Source of the DNA: Marinobacter sp. EhC06
Lineage (GTDB): Bacteria > Pseudomonadota > Gammaproteobacteria > Pseudomonadales > Oleiphilaceae
Length of the DNA: 64,000 nt
Assembly (NCBI RefSeq): GCF_001650915.1
Contig: NZ_LXYO01000001.1
Coordinates: 310,001-374,000 of the forward strand
Direction: 5' to 3'
The position numbers were made by a program, and so were the translations under genes. Under the pieces are notes generated by a model. That model searched no databases, was not told where the DNA came from, and was given only the letters and a program-made list of their open reading frames with translations. Within the stretch, counting starts at the first letter, position 1; each line of letters begins with the position of its first letter. Shown here one piece after another: positions 45,935-54,772 of this stretch.

Positions 45935-47428
45935 TTACGGAGCGTCACCTCGAGGAAAGTTTCCGTGAAACCAGAAGCGCGGCATTGTTGGCTGCTTTAG
46001 CTCCTCTTTGTAGTAAATCTCATCGGTCCTCATATCAACATAATAGGAATGAACCTGACCCAGCCATAGAAGCCAAAGCAAGACAATCAGCGGCGCCAAA
46101 AAGGCGGTAAACACAAGCCTCCCACTCGATTTTGGATTCGCTTGCACTCCTCGCACCTCAAACAAGCCGCACGGGACAAGTAACGCCCAGAAGCCGGCCA
46201 GTACCAACACTCCAACCAACATTGACCCCGGCGCTATGAATACTGCGGACACGCCCGCGTGTACCAGCGCTCCAATCACGGAGGCAGCAACGCCACACAA
46301 CACATTGATATCGTTTGTTTCGCCTTCCAAAAGCAAGGTGGTTCGGCGCTTCCAGAAAAGGAAAGTGCACTGAACCGCATATATGGCGAGCAGGAAGACC
46401 AGCAGCCACCCATACTCGGCAGCCCACATCAGATACATGTTATGCGGGTGCCCAAACTTACGGCTTGCTGAATACTCCTCAGTGAGGATATCGTGGGTTA
46501 ACCACGATTGGGGCCCCATACCGAATGGGAAATGCTGGATGCTCATTTGCCACGCTTCCGTAAAAAGCGGCAGCCTCCCAGAGCTGGTAGCGTGACCAGA
46601 ACGTAACTCTGTTTCGCCTAAAAACAGCGATGGCACCAAGACAGAAAGGACTAACCAAATCGCCCCACCTGCCAAGAGATAGGCGGTAAATTGCCTTATC
46701 CAGGGCCAGCTTTGCCGGCCAAAGCACAGCATTATGATAAGCACACCAGTGACAACACCAACAATTGATCCGCGAGAAGCAGACAAGAAAATAATCCACC
46801 ACCAAATCCCGGCTCCTATAGCGACGAGGGAACGCCAAAGCCGGTATTCTCGCAATGGGCCAATAAGTACAGCCAGTGGCAGAATTGGCAAAAGCCAAGT
46901 GGCAACATGACTCCAGTACCTAATATTTACAAAGCCCCAGGGAATTAAATCTGAGAGGTCTGCCTGCCCATCCGCCAATGCAAACAGGTACACATTGACC
47001 GACATGGCGCCGTAGAGAAAGCACGAACCGGCAGCAACGGAAACGAGAATCTCGAGGTAGCGATTTACCAGCCCCTGCATAGCCAGGACTAAACCAGAAG
47101 ATACAATTGCAGCGAAATAAAACGAGTAGAGGCCTGGCTCCACAAAAACGTAATCCTTTTCAAAAAAACCAAGCGAAAGAACAGAAAAGCCGAGAATAAA
47201 CGCAATCGCAGGTAACAAGTGTAGCGAGAGTTTCGCCGACGGTAATGCTTTGAATAGGAACCAAATAGTGGCGGCACACGAAACAAATCCAATTAAACCC
47301 ACCAAAAGAAAACGCTGATCCGCATACGAACCGCCATGGGTGGGGAGGAAATCCGCGAACATCACGGCACACAAACAGAGGACTACTACGCACCCTGCCA
47401 CTACGGGTACTATCTGATCAGCTCTCAA
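45935..47428 (-). CDS. Wzy_C/TfpO-type pilin O-oligosaccharyltransferase
   Basis: About 497 residues. TTG 47428 is the likely start because GGAGGG precedes it at 9-nt spacing; the frame extends to 47500, inside the pilA terminator. About 12 membrane helices. Wzy_C signatures: ASRGSIVGVVTGVLIIM, and the periplasmic loop with SSGRLPLFTEAWQMS and GHPHNMYLMWAAEYG. Proteins of this fold are O-antigen ligases, PglL or TfpO. Lying between two pilin genes, it is most likely the pilin glycosylase, moving a lipid-linked unit to pilin in the periplasm. An O-antigen ligase (WaaL) role cannot be excluded. Confidence 0.82.
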   Translation of the reverse strand: MRADQIVPVVAGCVVVLCLCAVMFADFLPTHGGSYADQRFLLVGLIGFVSCAATIWFLFKALPSAKLSLHLLPAIAFILGFSVLSLGFFEKDYVFVEPGLYSFYFAAIVSSGLVLAMQGLVNRYLEILVSVAAGSCFLYGAMSVNVYLFALADGQADLSDLIPWGFVNIRYWSHVATWLLPILPLAVLIGPLREYRLWRSLVAIGAGIWWWIIFLSASRGSIVGVVTGVLIIMLCFGRQSWPWIRQFTAYLLAGGAIWLVLSVLVPSLFLGETELRSGHATSSGRLPLFTEAWQMSIQHFPFGMGPQSWLTHDILTEEYSASRKFGHPHNMYLMWAAEYGWLLVFLLAIYAVQCTFLFWKRRTTLLLEGETNDINVLCGVAASVIGALVHAGVSAVFIAPGSMLVGVLVLAGFWALLVPCGLFEVRGVQANPKSSGRLVFTAFLAPLIVLLWLLWLGQVHSYYVDMRTDEIYYKEELKQPTMPRFWFHGNFPRGDAP

Positions 47429-47498
47429 CTTTTTAACCCTCCAGCTAGCCGGCTGGTGACCCCCAACACAAATTAACTGATGTGGTGGTCGTTGCAAC

Positions 47499-47532
47499 AA
47501 AAAAGCCCGGGGCCTAAGTCCCGGGCTTTCTT
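47499..47532 (-). terminator. pilA terminator
   Basis: AAAGCCCGGG / CCCGGGCTTT stem with an 8-nt loop; on the minus strand it runs into TTTTTTG. Lies 58 nt after the pilA stop. Separates the abundant pilA transcript from the ligase gene, possibly with some read-through. Confidence 0.85.
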
Positions 47533-47589
47533 TATTTCCGCGCTGATTCTGGCGAATCGTGGCGGAGACTACTTCTCAGCTATCCTACA

Positions 47590-48093
47590 TTAGGATACCG
47601 GGCAGCCTGCAGGAGCGTAGCTGTCTTTCCAGCCGCCACCAGCTGCAGGGGCAGTGATGGTGCAGGTGTATGCGCCGTTAGCAGTACGAGATACAGTTAC
47701 GACTGCGCCGCGAACTGCAGTAGAAGCATCGGTGCCCATTGTGGCCTCCCAGGACAGGGTCGCAAGGTTGCCGTCGTTGATGGTCAAACCAAAGTTAGGA
47801 GCAGTGTTTGCGCCGGCGACGAGGTTAGAACCAGTCCAGCCAATGCCGATTTCGCGCGGATTGACGGTAAGATCATCTTCGTTGGCAACAACGCCACCAC
47901 TATTAAAGATGCTTTCGGCGTTGGATTTCAGAGCGTTAAGCTCACCCACCAAGCGGGATACCTGTGTACGGGCGGTGTAGTCCTGGTACTGAGGAATAGC
48001 AACAGCAGCCAGGATACCGATGATCGCAACTACGATCATCAGTTCGATCAGTGTGAAACCCTTCTGGGCGTGGTTGATTTGAATATTCTTCAT
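47590..48093 (-). CDS. pilA: Type IV major pilin
   Basis: 167 residues from ATG 48093, preceded by AGAGG. Leader [12 protein letters not shown], cut before [20 protein letters not shown] with +5 Glu. The long N-terminal helix is followed by a beta-domain closed by the disulfide loop Cys ([10 protein letters not shown]) to Cys (APAGCPVS). The last residue is Ser, directly after the loop, as in pilins glycosylated by TfpO/PilO at a C-terminal Ser. A sigma-54-type promoter lies ~95 nt upstream, and the ligase gene is next downstream. Substrate for PilD (methylation and cleavage). Confidence 0.95.
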   Translation of the reverse strand: MKNIQINHAQKGFTLIELMIVVAIIGILAAVAIPQYQDYTARTQVSRLVGELNALKSNAESIFNSGGVVANEDDLTVNPREIGIGWTGSNLVAGANTAPNFGLTINDGNLATLSWEATMGTDASTAVRGAVVTVSRTANGAYTCTITAPAAGGGWKDSYAPAGCPVS

Positions 48094-48187
48094 TGTCGAC
48101 CTCTGCATTTGACGGTTATCAACTCTCAATGGCCCGGGCCCGGTGGAGCCGTGCCCCGCGACCGGTCTTTGAGCCTGAGCGATTCAA

Positions 48188-48203
48188 AGCAGCTGGCGTG
48201 CCA
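48188..48203 (-). promoter_or_regulatory. Sigma-54 (-24/-12) promoter of pilA
   Basis: On the minus strand TGGCACGCCAGCTGCT matches TGGCACG-N4-TTGCW with one mismatch and exact GG-N10-GC spacing. Transcription would start near 48177, giving a leader of about 84 nt. In Pseudomonas pilA is driven by RpoN and PilR, so the same control is expected. Confidence 0.8.
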
Positions 48204-48479
48204 GTTTTGAAACTTACTGCTTTAAGGCTTTATTTTCAGTCCTCTACGCTCTCCAGTGTCGCCGAACATGACCCTATAGAAACGGATCCGCAGCGACAGG
48301 ATACGTCACCAGGTGACGATTTTTGTCAGTGCCGAGAAGCGTTCGATTGATTCATTCCAGATAATCGTCACTCAATGAATACAGAAAGCGCCTTTCCAAA
48401 CTAACACCAGACATCTAAACTCAGTGGCATTGACAAAACACCCGATTCAGCAACTTAGGCAGCTTTTTTTAATCGATTT
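48204..48479. other. pilA-pilB intergenic upstream region
   Basis: 276 nt. Contains a dyad at 48304-48318 (see separate entry), a GTGTC at 48256-48260 resembling PilR half-sites, and a TTGACA at 48430-48435 with no convincing -10 for pilB. No gene seen. Confidence 0.45.
48304..48318. promoter_or_regulatory. 15-bp perfect dyad, candidate operator/enhancer
   Basis: CGTCACC-A-GGTGACG, 7-bp arms around one central base. It sits ~100 nt upstream of the pilA -24 element, the usual distance of a sigma-54 enhancer, and ~160 nt upstream of pilB. The loop is too small for an RNA hairpin, so a protein-binding dyad is more likely. Confidence 0.45.
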
Positions 48480-50153
48480 ATGTCTACCAACAAAACCAAC
48501 GTGACTCTAACCGGGCTGGCCAGGCGCTTCGTAGATGATGGGCTTCTTGATGAAGCCACCGCCAAGGACGCATTTCTCCAGGCTTCGCAGAATCGTATTC
48601 CACTCATCACCTACCTTACCCAGAACAACCTGGCGGATAGCTCGAAGCTTGCTTTTTCCGCAGCGATGGAGTTCGGGGTTTCAGTACTGGACCTCTCGGC
48701 ATTTACGCCGGAGATGATGCCGGACAAGGTGGTGGACGAAAAGCTGATCCGCAAACACAATGCGCTTCCCTTGTATAAACGAGGGAACCGACTGTTTATT
48801 GCGGTTTCGGACCCGACCAACATCCAGGCACTGGATGAGATCAAGTTTAATACCGGCCTTAGCACAGATGCCATTCTGGTAGACGACGCAAAATTGCGGG
48901 AGGCCATCGACAAGTATCTGGAATCCCATGACACGACGATGGGCGATCTTAACGATGCTGACCTTGAAGGGGTCGAAACGGAAGGTGGCGAGCAGGAAGA
49001 TGACGATGGCGCCGTAACTGCCAGCGATGTCGATGACGCTCCAATCGTAAAATATGTGAACAAGATGTTGCTTGATGCCATTCGCGGTGGCGCGTCGGAT
49101 ATCCACTTTGAACCTTACGAGAAGATCTACCGCGTGCGCTACCGCACGGATGGCATTCTCAAGGAAGTTTCTCGACCCTCTATCAAGCTTGCACCGAAGA
49201 TCTTTGCCCGCGTGAAGATTATGTCGCAGCTCGATATTTCCGAGCGTCGAGTGCCCCAGGATGGCCGCATCAAGATGAAGCTATCCAAAACCAAGGCCAT
49301 CGATTTTCGGGTGAATACGCTCCCTACTTTGTGGGGTGAAAAGATCGTGCTTCGGATTCTGGACCCGAGCCAGGCAAAACTGGGCATCGACGTGCTCGGG
49401 TACGAGGAAGACCAGAAGAAACTCTATATGGATGCCCTAGCTCAACCCCAGGGCATGATTCTGGTAACGGGCCCTACCGGTTCTGGTAAGACCGTTTCCC
49501 TTTACACCGGCCTGAACATCCTGAATACGCCGGGCATCAATATTTCCACCGCGGAAGACCCGGCGGAAATAAACCTGGAGGGCATCAACCAGGTAAACGT
49601 GAACACCAGGGTCGGGCTAGGTTTCGCCGAGGCCCTGAGAGCCTTCCTACGCCAGGACCCCGATGTGATCATGGTGGGTGAGATTCGGGATCTCGAAACG
49701 GCCAATATTGCTATCGCGGCTGCGCAGACTGGCCACCTGGTTCTTTCAACCCTGCATACCAACAGTGCGGCCGAAACACTCACCCGGATGATGAACATGG
49801 GCGTGCCTTCGTTCAACATCGCAACCTCCGTAAGCCTGATTATTGCCCAGCGTCTGGGCCGGCGGCTCTGCAATTCCTGCAAGCAAGCCTTCGATGTTCC
49901 CAAAGACGTGCTTTTGGAGGAGGGGTTCACACAGGAACAAATTGATACAGGCTTCACGTTGTACCGCCCCAAGGGCTGTGATAAATGCAATGGAGGATAT
50001 AAGGGCCGCGTTGGTATCTACGAGGTGGTCAAGATTACAGACGAGCTGGCGAACATGATTATGGAAGAAGCCAGCTCCATCAAAATTGCAAAGCAGGCTC
50101 AGGCAGAAGGCTTCCGCAACTTGCGACAGTCAGCACTCATGAAAGTGATCTAG
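48480..50153 (+). CDS. pilB: Type IV pilus extension ATPase
   Basis: 557 residues. N-terminal GSPII_E domain (~1-150), then the hexameric ATPase: Walker A GPTGSGKT near residue 330-337, Asp box and Walker B DPDVIMVGEIRD near 393-404, and the His box GHLVLSTLHTNSAAETL. Two CxxC pairs (LCNSCKQ near 464, CDKCNGG near 501) form the zinc site. Hydrolyses ATP to drive pilin polymerisation at the inner membrane. No clear ribosome site precedes the ATG, but the N-terminus aligns with known PilB. Confidence 0.97.
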   Translation: MSTNKTNVTLTGLARRFVDDGLLDEATAKDAFLQASQNRIPLITYLTQNNLADSSKLAFSAAMEFGVSVLDLSAFTPEMMPDKVVDEKLIRKHNALPLYKRGNRLFIAVSDPTNIQALDEIKFNTGLSTDAILVDDAKLREAIDKYLESHDTTMGDLNDADLEGVETEGGEQEDDDGAVTASDVDDAPIVKYVNKMLLDAIRGGASDIHFEPYEKIYRVRYRTDGILKEVSRPSIKLAPKIFARVKIMSQLDISERRVPQDGRIKMKLSKTKAIDFRVNTLPTLWGEKIVLRILDPSQAKLGIDVLGYEEDQKKLYMDALAQPQGMILVTGPTGSGKTVSLYTGLNILNTPGINISTAEDPAEINLEGINQVNVNTRVGLGFAEALRAFLRQDPDVIMVGEIRDLETANIAIAAAQTGHLVLSTLHTNSAAETLTRMMNMGVPSFNIATSVSLIIAQRLGRRLCNSCKQAFDVPKDVLLEEGFTQEQIDTGFTLYRPKGCDKCNGGYKGRVGIYEVVKITDELANMIMEEASSIKIAKQAQAEGFRNLRQSALMKVI

Positions 50154-50200
50154 GGCGTGACAAGCCTTGAGGAAGCCAATCGCGTGACGAAGGATTAAGC

Positions 50201-51421
50201 ATGGCAGAGAAAGCACAAAAGCTGGAATCGTACATTTGGGAAGGCAAGGACCGTAAGGGTAATAAATCCAAAGGTGAACTCACCGGTTCTAACCTTGCGC
50301 TGGTGAAAGCGCAGCTGCGCAAGCAGGGCATTATTCCAGACAAGGTGAAGAAAAAGCCCAAGCCCTTGTTCGGCGGCAGCAAGAAAATCACTCCCTTCGA
50401 TATTGCCATGCTCACCCGCCAACTGGCCACAATGATGAAAGCGGGTGTGCCGCTGGTTCAGAGTTTCGATATTGTTGCCGATGGCCTTGAGAACAAGGGC
50501 CTTCAAGAACTGGTGATGGGTATTCGGAATGACATTTCTTCAGGTACGAGCTTTGCCGGCGCGCTTCGCAAGTACCCGCGGCATTTCGATGATCTCTACT
50601 GCAACCTCGTCGATTCAGGTGAGAAGGCCGGTGCACTTGAGGCCATGCTGGACCGGATCGCAACCTACCTGGAAAAGACTGAAATTTTGAAGAAGAAAGT
50701 CAAAAAAGCAATGACTTACCCTGTGGCCATTATCGTGGTCGCGATCATTGTTACGGCGATTCTTCTTGTTAAAGTCGTTCCTCAGTTCGAGAGCCTATTC
50801 CAGGGCTTCGGGGCCGAACTACCTGTTTTCACACAGATGGTGGTTGGCTTATCTGAATGGATGCAAAGTTGGTGGTTTGTTGTTCTGCTTGGAATAGTGG
50901 GCACCATTTTCCTCTTCAAAGAAGCGAAACACCGCTCCAGAAAGTTTTCTGACCTGGTGGATAAATACGTTCTTAAACTTCCAGTTGTGGGCGAAATTCT
51001 CGACAAGGGTGCTGTTGCGAAATTTGGCCGAGTTCTTTCCACAACCTTTGCGGCCGGTGTGCCCTTGGTGGATGCTCTGGATTCTGTCGCCGGAGCTACC
51101 GGCAATGCGGTCTATCGCGACGCTATCGAGCGGATTAAGAATGATGTGGCCAGCGGCACACAACTGCAGGCATCCATGCGCCAACAGGATATCTTCCCGG
51201 TAATGGCTGTTCAGCTAACCGCTATCGGCGAGGAATCCGGTAATCTGGATGAGATGCTCGGCAAAGTGGCGGAACACTACGAGGCGGTAGTAGACGATAT
51301 GGTCGATAACCTTACTGCCTTGATGGAGCCGATCATTATGTCGGTCTTGGGCGTGCTGGTAGGTGGTTTGATCATTGCCATGTACCTTCCGATCTTCCAG
51401 ATGGGTCAGGTTGTGGGTTGA
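50201..51421 (+). CDS. pilC: Type IV pilus inner-membrane platform protein
   Basis: 406 residues, the family's usual length. Two T2SF/GspF domains (around 70-190 and 275-395) with three membrane helices (YPVAIIVVAIIVTAILLVKV, a second near 220-240, and a C-terminal one in SVLGVLVGGLIIAMYLP). Each domain has the GxxxxxAL pattern (SGTSFAGALRKYP; SGTQLQASMRQQ). Acts between PilB and the growing pilus. The stop overlaps the pilD ATG (TGATG). Confidence 0.96.
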   Translation: MAEKAQKLESYIWEGKDRKGNKSKGELTGSNLALVKAQLRKQGIIPDKVKKKPKPLFGGSKKITPFDIAMLTRQLATMMKAGVPLVQSFDIVADGLENKGLQELVMGIRNDISSGTSFAGALRKYPRHFDDLYCNLVDSGEKAGALEAMLDRIATYLEKTEILKKKVKKAMTYPVAIIVVAIIVTAILLVKVVPQFESLFQGFGAELPVFTQMVVGLSEWMQSWWFVVLLGIVGTIFLFKEAKHRSRKFSDLVDKYVLKLPVVGEILDKGAVAKFGRVLSTTFAAGVPLVDALDSVAGATGNAVYRDAIERIKNDVASGTQLQASMRQQDIFPVMAVQLTAIGEESGNLDEMLGKVAEHYEAVVDDMVDNLTALMEPIIMSVLGVLVGGLIIAMYLPIFQMGQVVG

Positions 51422-52296
51422 TGCCGGCGCTAGACACATTCCTGACGACACCCTGGCTTCTTTACGTTTCCGTTATATTCTTCTCCCTCTGCATCGGCAG
51501 CTTCCTGAATGTTGTCATTCTGAGGCTGCCGAAAATGATGCACCAGGACTGGCGCTGCCAGTGCGAGGAATTCCTGGAGCTGCCTGAGAAGCAGCGTAAG
51601 GAAGAAGACCGGATTACGCTTTCCAAACCGGCTTCCACCTGCCCTTCTTGCGGCCATGGCATTCGGGCCTGGGAGAATATTCCTGTGGTCAGCTGGCTGG
51701 TTCTTCGGGGCAAATGCGCTTCGTGCAAGGCGCCTATCTCGCCCCGTTATCCGATCATTGAGGCCGTTACCGCGATTTTCTCGGTGGTGACCATTGCTTT
51801 CATCGGGCCGAACGAATCGGCGCTTTGGGCCCTTCTGCTGGTTTGGGCTCTGGTGGCCCTGACCGTGATTGATTTCGACACTCAGCTTCTGCCGGATAGC
51901 ATCACCCTGCCCTTGATGTGGCTGGGCCTGGTGCTGAATTACTTTGGTGTGCTTACGGACTTCAACAGTGCTTTCTGGGGTGCAGTGGCCGGGTATCTTT
52001 CGTTGTGGTCTGTTTACTGGCTGTTCAAGCTGGTTACCGGCAAGGAAGGCATGGGGCACGGGGACTTCAAGTTGCTCGCCGCACTCGGCGCCTGGTTGGG
52101 GTGGCAGTTGTTGCCGGCGGTGATTCTGCTTTCCTCGTTGGTTGGGGCGGCTGTGGGTATCAGCCTGATGGTGTTCAAGAAGCATGGGCGCGAGGTGCCG
52201 ATTCCGTTTGGGCCATATCTGGCGACTGCCGGGCTGCTCTGTTTGTGGTTCGGGACTGAGATTCAGGCGTTCTGGTACGGATTCCTGGGAGTCTGA
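51421..52296 (+). CDS. pilD: Prepilin peptidase / N-methyltransferase
   Basis: 291 residues from ATG 51421, which overlaps the pilC stop by one base. Cytoplasmic zinc-binding loop CPSCGHGIRAWENIP and CASCKAPISPRYP; catalytic Asp residues in VIDFDTQLLPD and GMGHGDFKLLAALGAW (GxGxxDxKL). About eight membrane helices. Cleaves the leader and N-methylates the new Phe1 of both pilins here and of type II secretion pseudopilins. Confidence 0.97.
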   Translation: MPALDTFLTTPWLLYVSVIFFSLCIGSFLNVVILRLPKMMHQDWRCQCEEFLELPEKQRKEEDRITLSKPASTCPSCGHGIRAWENIPVVSWLVLRGKCASCKAPISPRYPIIEAVTAIFSVVTIAFIGPNESALWALLLVWALVALTVIDFDTQLLPDSITLPLMWLGLVLNYFGVLTDFNSAFWGAVAGYLSLWSVYWLFKLVTGKEGMGHGDFKLLAALGAWLGWQLLPAVILLSSLVGAAVGISLMVFKKHGREVPIPFGPYLATAGLLCLWFGTEIQAFWYGFLGV

Positions 52297-52299
52297 TTC

Positions 52300-52899
52300 A
52301 TGAAGATTGCTGGCCTCACCGGCGGAATTGGTTCCGGAAAATCCACTGTGGCTCGCCTGTTCGGCGAACTTGGCGTGCACTGGGTGGATGCCGATGATGT
52401 TGCCCGTGAGGTGGTTGAGCCCGGTACGCCAGCGCTTGCTGAGATTGCAGAGCATTTTGGTGATGAGATTCTTACTTCCGAGGGTGCATTGGATCGTGCG
52501 CAGCTTCGCACAATTGTCTTTCAGGAGCCGGAAGAGCGAGTTTGGCTGGAGGCGCTGTTGCATCCGATCATCCGCGAGGAATTGATTCGGCAATTGAATC
52601 CGGAAAACTACCAGCTCCCCTATGTGCTTCTGGTCTCCCCTCTCCTCCTCGAGACCGATCAACACGAGCTGGTTGAACGCATTATCGTGATCGACGTGCC
52701 CAAGGACGTTCAACTTGAACGCACCATGGCTCGGGACACCAACTCCCAAGAGCAGGTTGAACGGATCATTGCGGCTCAGATGTCCCGTGAAGATCGGCTG
52801 GCGCGCGCCGATGAGGTGATTGATAATGACCGCCCTCTGGATGATGTAACGCGTCAGGTGCGGGAGCTGCATGAAAGGTTGCTGGTGGAATTTGGCTGA
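52300..52899 (+). CDS. coaE: Dephospho-CoA kinase
   Basis: 199 residues. P-loop GGIGSGKST (8-16), DADDVAREVVEPGTPAL, and the lid region ERTMARDTNSQEQVERIIAA with MSREDRLARADEVIDN. Last step of coenzyme A synthesis. Starts 3 nt after the pilD stop, the pilBCD-coaE-yacG arrangement typical of Pseudomonas-like bacteria, although here other genes separate yacG. Confidence 0.96.
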   Translation: MKIAGLTGGIGSGKSTVARLFGELGVHWVDADDVAREVVEPGTPALAEIAEHFGDEILTSEGALDRAQLRTIVFQEPEERVWLEALLHPIIREELIRQLNPENYQLPYVLLVSPLLLETDQHELVERIIVIDVPKDVQLERTMARDTNSQEQVERIIAAQMSREDRLARADEVIDNDRPLDDVTRQVRELHERLLVEFG

Positions 52900-53986
52900 C
52901 TGGTTTTTCCGCTATCGTTTTGCAGGTCTTGCGGCTGCACTCTTCCTGACACTCTCTTCCCCAACCCACAGCATCGAGCCGGTGTTTGAGGTTCGGGAGC
53001 GCTCTGTGGCTGAGATTCTGTCTCCGGCACAGCTCCCGATCGGCTTCTACACATTTGAGCCAGATGAATACTGGGCCGATCCGCGGGATTCCTACTGGCT
53101 CAAATTCAGCAACTGGGTACTGCGGCAGGAGCGCCTTCACGGGCAGAAGATCCAGTCGGTTGGCCAGTGGGCAGACCGGACGCTCTCTGGCAGCGCCCAG
53201 AGCCTCCCCAATAATGAGAGCTATCTGAGGGTTGGCTTTGCGACGGAATCCGAATATGGAGACCCGGCACAGTTTGAGCCGGAGGCGCGATTTCGGCTGG
53301 ATATTCCCACCACCGAGCGAAAGCTACGGCTGGTTATTGAGAGTGAAAGCGAAGACCTGATTCCGCTCGGCGAGCGCCAGCGGGACCGGCAGCTTACCGA
53401 GCCGGAACGCTCCGATACGGAAGCCACGGGTGCGCTGCGGTACCTGACCCAGATTGGCGATGCCATCAATTTCTCCAACGACGTGGGTGTGCGCCTGCGG
53501 CTCCCTCCGGATGCCTTCTGGCGGGCAACGGCGGAGAAACGCTGGCGCCTGGACGACAAGTGGATCCTGAACGCTCAGCAGCGGTTCTATTATTTTCATC
53601 AGGACGGCTGGGGCGAGCGAACCTGGATTGGCGTTGGGCGCCCGGTTGGCAATGACTGGTATTTCCGCTCGTCTTCGGAACTGGAGTGGGTGCACAACGA
53701 CAAGGAATTTGTGGCGGGCCAGATCTTCAGCATGCGTAAGCGCATGAATAACCGGCTGATCGTAACACCGAGGCTGGGCCTGCTGGGGGAAAGCAAACCT
53801 TCCTGGCGCACCACCTCCGCGTTCGCAGATCTTACGTTTCGCTACCGGCTGCACAGCAACTGGCTATACGCTGAGCTGATTCCCGCTCTGGAATTCCCCC
53901 GGGAGGAAAGTTTCAAAGACCGGGCTTCTGTGGTGTTCCGGGTGGAGATGTTTTTCTCCGGTACTATCGAGGATGATCGTTTGTAA
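52871..53986 (+). CDS. Putative outer-membrane protein of unknown function
   Basis: 371 residues, start ATG 52871, overlapping coaE by 29 nt. A hydrophobic stretch (~17-32) ending before HSIEPV looks like a signal peptide. The remainder has many short amphipathic beta segments with Tyr/Trp/Arg (RFYYFHQDGWGERTWIGV, NDWYFRSSSELEWVHN) and ends in an alternating strand VVFRVEMFFSG plus a short tail, consistent with a beta-barrel. No known domain recognised. Probably co-transcribed with coaE and trmO, whose ATG shares a base with its stop. Confidence 0.65.
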   Translation: MKGCWWNLADWFFRYRFAGLAAALFLTLSSPTHSIEPVFEVRERSVAEILSPAQLPIGFYTFEPDEYWADPRDSYWLKFSNWVLRQERLHGQKIQSVGQWADRTLSGSAQSLPNNESYLRVGFATESEYGDPAQFEPEARFRLDIPTTERKLRLVIESESEDLIPLGERQRDRQLTEPERSDTEATGALRYLTQIGDAINFSNDVGVRLRLPPDAFWRATAEKRWRLDDKWILNAQQRFYYFHQDGWGERTWIGVGRPVGNDWYFRSSSELEWVHNDKEFVAGQIFSMRKRMNNRLIVTPRLGLLGESKPSWRTTSAFADLTFRYRLHSNWLYAELIPALEFPREESFKDRASVVFRVEMFFSGTIEDDRL

Positions 53987-54729
53987 TGCCAAGACACCCC
54001 TCAAAGCCAGCGGCCGAGGCCCTTACCCTTACGCCGATTGCTATTACCCGCTCCTGCTTCCGGGACAAGTTCGGGGTGCCTCGCCAACCGGGGCTGACTC
54101 GTCACGCCCGCGCCGACCTGATCATCCAGCCACCGTTTGACCGGGAAGATGCGTTCCGGGGGCTGGAGACCGCCAGTCATCTGTGGCTGACTTTTCAGTT
54201 TCACGAGGCAGTGCGGGCGGAATGGCGGCCAGTGGTGCGTCCTCCCCGGCTGGGCGGCAACCGCAAGATGGGGGTGTTTGCCAGCCGCTCACCGTTTCGA
54301 CCCAACAGTCTTGGTCTGTCGGTGGTGCGCAATGAGGGGCTGATTCGCAGAGATGGCGAGCTCATACTCCGCATCAGCGATCATGACCTGATCGAAGGCA
54401 CACCGATCCTCGATATCAAACCCTACCTTCCCTTCGCCGATTCCGTGCCCGAGGCCACCCTGGGCTGGGCAGATTCTCCGCCCACGGAAAGGCTGGAGGT
54501 GGTTTTTCTGCCGGAAGCGGAGGCGCAGATCCGTCAGCTCTCATCGGAAGACTATCCGGAACTGCGCCCGCTGATCGAGGATGTGGTCGCTTACGATCCA
54601 CGCCCCTCCTTTCGCAGAGGGCGGGAGGAAGAGCGCATTTACGGTGCGCATCTGTACGATCTGAACGTACGATTTCGATTCGTGAATGATCATTCACGGA
54701 AACGTGTCGAAGTGCTGACGGTCTGTTAA
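53986..54729 (+). CDS. trmO: tRNA (N6-threonylcarbamoyl-adenosine(37)-N6)-methyltransferase
   Basis: 247 residues. TsaA/UPF0066 fold using SAM: SCFRDKFGVPRQPGLT, the core RPPRLGGNRKMGVFASRSPF followed by RPNSLGLS, and ILDIKPYLPFADSV. Adds the methyl of m6t6A37 in tRNA-Thr. C-terminal YDPRPSFRRG and YGAHLYDLNVRF are typical of the proteobacterial form. TAATG overlap with the upstream gene. Confidence 0.95.
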   Translation: MPRHPSKPAAEALTLTPIAITRSCFRDKFGVPRQPGLTRHARADLIIQPPFDREDAFRGLETASHLWLTFQFHEAVRAEWRPVVRPPRLGGNRKMGVFASRSPFRPNSLGLSVVRNEGLIRRDGELILRISDHDLIEGTPILDIKPYLPFADSVPEATLGWADSPPTERLEVVFLPEAEAQIRQLSSEDYPELRPLIEDVVAYDPRPSFRRGREEERIYGAHLYDLNVRFRFVNDHSRKRVEVLTVC

Positions 54730-54772
54730 ACTGCTTTTGGTGATTTTGTAGTCGACACAGGGAATTTGTGCC

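Noticed and set aside
51609..51622. GGATTACGC inside pilD resembling the REP-like palindrome
   Set aside because: Only half of the palindrome; no complementary arm; it is normal coding sequence.
51430..52872. 480-residue open frame antisense to pilD and coaE
   Set aside because: It mirrors two well-defined genes, has Gln/His/Arg-rich composition typical of antisense frames, and has no motif or ribosome site.
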